Source of the DNA: Batkoa obscura
Lineage: Eukaryota > Entomophthoromycota > Entomophthoromycetes > Entomophthorales > Batkoaceae
Direction: 5' to 3'
DNA length: 64,000 nt
NCBI GenBank assembly: GCA_030770535.1
Contig: JASVEC010000049.1
Location: 1-64,000, forward strand
Below the pieces are notes generated by a model. The model was not told where the DNA came from. It worked only from the letters and a program-made list of their open reading frames with translations, and made no database searches. This document shows, piece after piece, positions 57,714 to 64,000 of the stretch. The position numbers and the translations under genes are program-made. The stretch's first letter is position 1. Every line of letters begins with the position of its first letter.

Positions 57714-57811
57714 GGGGATGTTTTTTTTGATTTTATTACTTTTCCATTTTTTAAACGCTATTTAAGTAGAAAGATTGTTAGTAAAATTCTTAAACACAAA
57801 AATACATCCCC
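57714..57811 (+). mobile_element. MITE copy, full length
   Basis: 98 bp forward copy, nearly identical to the one at 16064: GGGGATGTTTTTTTTGATTT start, TTAAACGCTATTTAAGTAGA core, AAATACATCCCC end, perfect ATTT duplications (57710-57713, 57812-57815). Confidence 0.93.
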
Positions 57812-59481
57812 ATTTGTTTCCTATTAAAAGCTTGTCCTCTATAATGATAGTTAATGATTAGATTTATTATGTACGATAACATTAGTTACTGTTGGTATTA
57901 TTATTGTGGCGATTTTTATCTAGCGGAACCTTATATACAATAATTTAATAAATTAAAGGATGTTAGTTTTTACATGTAATTGGTATAATTAGGTTTCAAC
58001 TTTATCCTTGAATCTTGAACATAGATTAGTTTATTATACTAATATTGAATATGTCAGATAAGTAAACACAATATTTATTTACCTAGACCAATTACTATCT
58101 ATACATGTAATACTTTATAAATAAATTATTTATTATAGTTTAAAATTTATTTTAGCTAAATTTTACCAGCAATTTAACTAACTGGCTTGTTTATTAAAGT
58201 ACTTTACTAAGAAGGTTTTATTTTACATTTTACGAGCAGAATATGATGCACTTCAGTCAGGAGCATTTGATAAAATATTAAAATAATACTAAATTCACAT
58301 TAGAAACTTTATAGTTTATAATGCTAAAGTTTATACAATATTGATAAAGCATTTTAAATAAATAATGAAATAAGTTTATTATAAATATTAATATTATATA
58401 GGATTCATATAATAAAATTTTAGCATATAGAAAGTGATTAATGATTATACATTAATTGCTTTTTTTGGTTTTATAAATGTACTAATTGTTCACATTTCAC
58501 TATTTTACTTTGTTTTATTTGCATTGCAATATCTTAGTGCGCAATCAAAGATATTTTAAAACATCTGATGTAAAATTTATTTCTGTAAATATTACAAATA
58601 GCTCTTTACACATGACGCTATATTTTATTTAAAAAGATGTTCTTTAAAAAATCTTGATTTATAAAATAACAATAGCAATGTTTAACTGCCAAATAATACA
58701 GTTAATCTCATAAAATATAACATCAGTTTGTATTGAGTTATGAGGATATTTTCTATTTAATAGGTCACATTTTTTGTCATTTCTTTTATTAAATACTAGC
58801 GCACAATGGTTATTTTTTAAAGTATTAATTGATCATTACTCTTAATTAAGTATTATATATTCATGTTCATATTATTTGATCCAATCATAAAAATACAGTA
58901 TTTATTGTATAAATTGCAGATGTAAGGATCGCTTATTATATTGGCGTGGGAATGTTTTTCTTGCTTCAGTCTTTAACTGGTATCTTTTAAATTTTGTTTT
59001 CTATAATAAATATTAGAATACTTGAAGGAAAAAGTGATTCCGGTATAGATTCTTTTAAAGTATTGTATAAGGAATAGTTGATAATTATATTAAACTATTT
59101 CGTCATTAAAAGAACTATATATTATTAATAAGCGCCATTATACAAAATTTAGCTATTTTACTAAATTTTATACAATTTACTATTTATTTTGCTAAATTAA
59201 CTTTGAGGTCACATTATAATTAACTAATGTGGTATTAAAGTAGAGTTATTAGATAACCTTGTTTTTTTTAAAAAAGGTCATTGCAGAAAAAAGTGGTCAT
59301 GCTCGCATTATTTTTTCGAAAGAAGATGCAACAATCACTTGATTCACGTAAAAGTTGAAAAAATTAGAAAATACTAGATCCAAATTTGCTAAATATAGAT
59401 CACCTTATTTTATACAAATTTGTTGGCAAATAAGTGTTAACATTCCAACATACTTATCAAATTATGTATCAAAGGAAATAG

Positions 59482-59489
59482 TATATAAA
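59482..59489 (+). promoter_or_regulatory. TATA box of subtilase copy 1
   Basis: TATATAAA followed by CGGG, 54 bp before the start codon; copy 2 has the same box followed by GCGGG at a similar distance. Confidence 0.55.
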
Positions 59490-59542
59490 CGGGCACTTTT
59501 TCTTCAAAATGAAATACACCAAATTGAAATTTATCAGTCAAT

Positions 59543-60732
59543 ATGCAATTTAATCTTTTATTAATCGCCTCTACTTTACTCTCTGCTATTAGTGCCGAAC
59601 GCTATATCGTTCAATTTAAGGAAAATAACTCTCGTTTAGCTCCACCAAGCGAAGCTCATTATGCTAACCTTGACGCAAAGATTCAAGAATTGAACGGAAA
59701 TTCTCGTATTGCCCCACAAAATGTAATTAACCACAAGTATGATGCTGTTTTTAGCGGTTATTCTGGTGATTTTTCTCAAGAATTACAAAATTGGATTAAA
59801 ACTCAACCTGAAGTTAAGGAAATTTTCCAAGACGAAAAGTACAGCGCCAATGCTTTACAATCTGATGCTCCATGGGGTTTAACTCGTATTTCATCTGCTA
59901 AAAAATATACTGATGCTGTTAAAGGTGAATATAGATATGTTTCTGAAACTGGTCAAGGAGTAGATGTTTATGTACTTGATACCGGTATTAATGTCAACCA
60001 CATTGATTTAGAAGGTCGTGCAAGATGGGGTAAAACCTTTGCCGAAGGCTCTACTGATGACGATTTACACGGTCATGGTACTCATGTAGCTGGTACTATT
60101 GCTGGTCGTAAATATGGTGTTTCAAAAGGTGCCAATGTTATTGCAGTTAAAATTTTAGGTGATGATGGAACTGGTTGGAATTCAGATATCATTGCTGGTA
60201 TTGAATGGGTAGTTAAAGATCCACCACGTTGGGGTACTCCAATCAAGGAAAAGTTATTAATATGAGTATTGGTGGAAGAAAATCAGTTCCACTCAATGAT
60301 GCTGTAAATAAAGCAGTTGACGCTGGTGTACATATTGTTGTTGCTGCTGGTAATGAATCTACTGATGCTTGTACTAAATCACCAGCATCAGCTGAAAAAG
60401 CAATTACCGTTGGTGCTACTACTATTGATGATACTTTAGCTAGCTTTTCCAACTATGGGAAATGTGTTGATATTCTCGCACCAGGCCGCTATATCTTATC
60501 AGCATGGATTGGATCCAATCAAGCTACTAAGAATATCTCAGGTACTTCCATGGCTTCACCACATGTAGCTGGTATTGTTGCTGACTATATTTCCCTTGAT
60601 CAAGTTAAATTCACCCCAGAAACCCTTTCTTCTAAATTGACTACCTTATCAAATAAGGATGCTATTGCTAATTTACCAAAAGATACCCCTAATCTTTTAG
60701 CTCGTAATATTGCTCCTCCTACTTGGAATTAA
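59543..60732 (+). pseudogene. Proteinase-K-like secreted subtilase, copy 1, with one-base disruption
   Basis: Starts MQFNLLLIASTLLSAISA, a signal peptide, followed by an I9 inhibitor propeptide (ERYIVQFKENNSR). The mature enzyme begins near ANALQSDAPWGLTRIS. The S8 triad is present: Asp in VYVLDTGIN, His in HGHGTHVAGT, Ser in SGTSMASPHVAGI. Two Cys (TDACTKSP and YGKCVDI) match the proteinase K disulphide. Near 60245 the frame shifts: ATCAAGGAAAAGTT lacks one A compared with ATTAAAGGAAAGGT in copy 2, so the Ser half falls in another frame and the first frame stops at 60263-60265. Everything else is intact, so this is either a very recent pseudogene or a homopolymer error. Family role: extracellular protein degradation, in entomopathogens cuticle digestion. 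Confidence 0.85.
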
Positions 60733-62608
60733 GCTTATGTAAAATTTAAATAAATTAATTATCTTCTTATATTCTTATTTAATTCTTAAATAACCTTCCA
60801 TTTGTAAAAACGATTGCTCAAAACTTAGAAATTTGATTGCATTAGTAGCCACCTATGTCTTTAACTTCAATTTTATTAAGATTTCGTATACTCCATTTTT
60901 TAACTTTTTTAAATGTTTTATTAAGCTTTTGGATCTTAAATATTAAAACCTTAAAATAACATAGCAAATATTTTACTGTTTCATAAAAAAACTTTAGGCA
61001 ATAAAGTTTTCACTATTTGATATAACTTTCATAATGTCCATTGATACTACAGATAGCTATGTATTCATCTATTGTGTACTATTCTATTTGAATTCGGCTC
61101 ATATTCAGAATTCAGACCTTTTTTATGGTTATAAAATCTTTTATACAAATTTAAATAATAAATAGCAACAGTTGTGTACTTTTAAAATACAATATATCTT
61201 TTATTCCAAATATATATGTTGATGACATATTTAGTGTTTCAAGGCTATCATATCCTTATCATCATAGTCAATCAACTTTTAAAGTCTGTTGTTGATGATA
61301 GTGTTTTCAATGAGCCGTTTACAAAAATAATCATACAAAAAAATATGGAAATAGTATTTCGAGATTCTTATTGCTTTGCAATAAAGTTTTTTATCCTGTT
61401 ACAATAATTAAAGAATTTCAAATTTCAAACATAATCGGTGCTCACTACCAGTTATTCACCAATACCAGTCCTTTATGTTATATAGGGTCTTACGAGCAAC
61501 AGAACATTTATAATTCGAAATTTTGAGTTTTCATCCCAAGGCAAGAAAAGTAAATTTTTGATTTTATCACAAGATTTTTTCGAGCCATTTAATTTGCTGC
61601 TTTCTTATATAGAACAATAGTACTTTAGTTATTATATTGAAATTTTGGTTAGCTTAAACCATTGTTTTGGTTTCTTTGTACTTATAAGTAATCTTCCGTA
61701 TGAATAACTTAAATGGAGCTATTCTAATTCTTTTATCTTTTTTAGTTATAGAGATTTTAATTTTTAATTTTTCTATTAGTTTCGAACATCTTATAACTTC
61801 TAAAATAAATTAATAGAGTTAAAGTCTAATTTGAAGTAATTAGTGCTTATTTTTATAATCAACAATTTGTACAATTATGATGATTTACAGCTCAACTTCC
61901 AATATTTTATTATAGAATAAACAGTTAGTCACTACACAAATAAAATTTAATAATTATAAATTCATTGATTTTGATTACGAAAATTATACTTAATAATTTA
62001 CCTTTAAAAGTAGAAATCCAAGAATTATAAAGAATAAACTCCTTTATTATGTTTGGATTAAAGGCGTAATTTATTTCAAAAATGAAATAAGAGGATTTAA
62101 CATTATACTACATTTAGTTGTTATATATTAAACAAAACCTCATAAAGCTAAGTAAAAATTGTAATATATTACAACATATTTATCAATGGCACTATAATAT
62201 TATAAAATTTTCAATTGAAATTACTATATAGCAAATGACCAATTTTTAAAAAAATCTGGAACAGAAAAATACTAAAAGCATGATCGTTTTTATAGTAAAC
62301 AGGTTAAATTTAATTAGTAAGTAAACTTGTATTAAAATGTAATATGAAATAATGGTTTTTTAATTAGCTAAAGATAAAATCTAATTTAACAATAAAATGA
62401 AACAATTTCACAATATGACTTAAAGAATAGAATTAAAGTCATGGTCTGTTTTTTATATTTTTGGTACGGTTTTTGTTTTCCACTTCAAGTCAGATGAAGA
62501 GTTGTTATCAATATGGTTTCATAATAATGGCTGACTAAAAGGTATATAAAGCGGGTTACTTTCCATGTTATAATGTATCAATTACAATTATTTAAACATA
62601 ATATAATA
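60733..62608. other. Intergenic region between tandem subtilases
   Basis: 1.9 kb AT-rich spacer. No gene, MITE or duplicated flank recognised except the TATA region of copy 2. Confidence 0.5.
62543..62550 (+). promoter_or_regulatory. TATA box of subtilase copy 2
   Basis: TATATAAA followed by GCGGG, 59 bp before the chosen start. Confidence 0.55.
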
Positions 62609-63808
62609 ATGCAATTCTCTAATATTTTGTTAATCGCTGGTACTCTTTTAAGTGCTCTTGCTGGAGTTTCAGCTGAAAAATTCATTGTTCGCTTCAAAGA
62701 GAACAATTCTCGTATCTCTCTTTCCGATATACATTACACTAACTTGAGTGCTAAAATCCAAGAATTAAATGGGAACTCTCGTTTAGCCCCATCCAATACT
62801 GTAAATTATAAATTCGACACTGTCTTTAATGGTTATTCCGGTGATTTTAATGCTGAGTTAGTTAACTGGATTAAATCTCAACCTGAGGTTGAATACGTTA
62901 ACAAACAAGTTAGACATTCAGCAAATGCTTTACAATCTGATGCTCCATGGGGTTTAACTCGTATTTCATCTGCTAAAAAATATACTGATACTGTTAAAGG
63001 TGAATATAGATATGTTTCTGAAACTGGTCAAGGAGTAGATGTTTATGTACTTGATACCGGTATCAACTTCAAACATATTGATTTTGAAGGTCGTGCAAGA
63101 TGGGGTAAAACCTTTGCTGAAAATTCTACCGATGATGATGTACACGGTCATGGTACTCATGTAGCTGGTACTATTGCTGGTCGTAAATATGGTGTTTCAA
63201 AAGGTGCCAATGTTATTGCCGTAAAAGTTTTAGGTGATGATGGTTATGGAAGTACTGAAGAAGTTGTTGCTGGTATTGAATGGGTGGTTAAGAACCCACC
63301 ACGTTGGGGTACTCCAATTAAAGGAAAGGTCATTAACATGTCACTTGGTGGTGACCTCGATCTTGCTCTTAATGAAGCTGTAAACAAGGCAGTTGACGCT
63401 GGTGTACATATTGTTGTTGCTGCTGGTAATGAATCTACTGATGCTTGTACTAAATCACCAGCATCAGCTGAAAAAGCAATTACCGTTGGTGCTACTACTA
63501 TTGATGATACTTTAGCTTACTTTTCCAACTATGGGAAATGTGTTGATATTCTCGCACCAGGCCGCTATATCTTATCAGCATGGATTGGATCCAATCAAGC
63601 TACTAAGAATATCTCAGGTACTTCCATGGCTTCACCACATGTAGCTGGTATTGTTGCTGACTATATTTCCCTTGATCAAGTTAAATTCACCCCAGAAACC
63701 CTTTCTTCTAAATTGACTACCTTATCAAATAAGAATGCTATTGCTAATTTACCAAAAGATACCCCTAATCTTTTAGCTCGTAATATTGCTCCTCCTACTT
63801 GGAATTAA
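62609..63808 (+). CDS. Proteinase-K-like secreted subtilase, copy 2
   Basis: 399 residues. The start at 62609 (MQFSNILLIAGTLLSALAGV, then SA before EKFIVRFK) is preferred over an in-frame ATG at 62573: it aligns with copy 1 and gives a clean signal peptide. Propeptide residues about 22-105, mature enzyme from about RHSANALQSDAPWG. Catalytic residues: Asp in VYVLDTGIN, His in HGHGTHVAGT, Asn in AAGNEST, Ser in SGTSMASPH. Paired Cys as in copy 1. An S8A secreted endopeptidase of the proteinase K type. The two copies share long, nearly identical tracts, with the propeptide and some mature-enzyme loops diverged, a mosaic that suggests gene conversion. Confidence 0.93.
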   Translation: MQFSNILLIAGTLLSALAGVSAEKFIVRFKENNSRISLSDIHYTNLSAKIQELNGNSRLAPSNTVNYKFDTVFNGYSGDFNAELVNWIKSQPEVEYVNKQVRHSANALQSDAPWGLTRISSAKKYTDTVKGEYRYVSETGQGVDVYVLDTGINFKHIDFEGRARWGKTFAENSTDDDVHGHGTHVAGTIAGRKYGVSKGANVIAVKVLGDDGYGSTEEVVAGIEWVVKNPPRWGTPIKGKVINMSLGGDLDLALNEAVNKAVDAGVHIVVAAGNESTDACTKSPASAEKAITVGATTIDDTLAYFSNYGKCVDILAPGRYILSAWIGSNQATKNISGTSMASPHVAGIVADYISLDQVKFTPETLSSKLTTLSNKNAIANLPKDTPNLLARNIAPPTWN

Positions 63809-64000
63809 AAGTTTTGTAAATAAATAATATCATGCTATCTTTATTGAATGCTATTTAATGCAAATTTAATTACATGAATTTTTGTCTTAGATTTAATCAT
63901 TAGTAATTTTTTTTAGTTAATATTAAGTTTACTAACATTTCTTATTGATATTTGTTTTCATATGATCTCTTCCTCTTAAGTTTGTTTGTTTAACGCTTTA

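Larger units (their letters stand above)
55891..59542. other. Long intergenic region with a pogo-like miniature element and one MITE
   Basis: 3.6 kb. Contains the 165-bp inverted-repeat element at 56442 and a MITE at 57714. A start resembling the MITE left end (GTGGGAATGTTTTTCTTGCT near 58946) lacks the rest. No gene recognised. Confidence 0.55.

Noticed and set aside
58940-59000. Possible extra MITE copy
   Set aside because: GGGAATGTTTTTC start but no AAGCGCT core and no right terminus.
59355-59564. Small frame just upstream of subtilase copy 1
   Set aside because: Overlaps the TATA box and promoter; composition is intergenic.
62966-63160. Minus-strand frame in subtilase copy 2
   Set aside because: Shadow of the conserved catalytic region.

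Overview
This is nuclear DNA of an AT-rich, intron-dense fungus. Genes carry many short GT-AG introns (about 50-90 nt, donors mostly GTAAGT/GTAAAT/GTAATA). Content is fungal: a fungus-type MHR regulator domain without a zinc cluster, a DUF2015 protein, MET2-type homoserine acetyltransferase, ILV2, an Nbp2/Skb5-like SH3 protein, proteinase-K-like secreted subtilases and a peroxisomal acyl-CoA oxidase. A minor-spliceosome protein (U11/U12-35K), a full FNIP and a kinesin-10 point to an early-diverging lineage rather than Dikarya. The low GC and secreted subtilases would fit Entomophthoromycotina (Conidiobolus-like), but that placement is inference.

Layout: (1) 0-13 kb is gene-dense: the 3' part of an ALY/Yra1-type RRM gene, a DUF2306-like membrane protein, FNIP, VPS53, a carnitine-pathway dioxygenase and VTA1. 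FNIP, VPS53 and VTA1 all act at the endosome/vacuole, and the genes sit in tail-to-tail pairs with gaps as short as 24 bp. (2) 13-24 kb is gene-poor: a DUF2015 gene, an SH3 gene, a decayed class-3 lipase, one CENP-B-like DNA-binding gene and seven copies of a ~98-bp MITE. (3) 24-33.5 kb is a compact housekeeping block: ILV2, RFT1, SNRPD1, a LYR-motif gene, SNRNP35 and MET2. (4) 33.5-45.5 kb holds a kinesin-10, an MHR-domain regulator, a second CENP-B-like gene and eight MITE copies. (5) 45.6-56 kb carries acyl-CoA oxidase, an OTU deubiquitinase, a small membrane protein with PY motifs and a disordered 203-aa protein. (6) 59-64 kb has two tandem subtilase genes; the first has a one-base disruption, and both share conversion-like identical tracts.

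The most notable signals are the MITE family (18 copies, GGGGATGT termini, 4-bp A/T target duplications), the two DDE-less CENP-B-like paralogues with duplicated 5' flanks, a pogo-like miniature element with TA duplications at 56.4 kb, the minor-spliceosome 35K protein without its charged tail, and the mosaic subtilase pair. I saw no rRNA, tRNA, CRISPR array or complete autonomous transposon.
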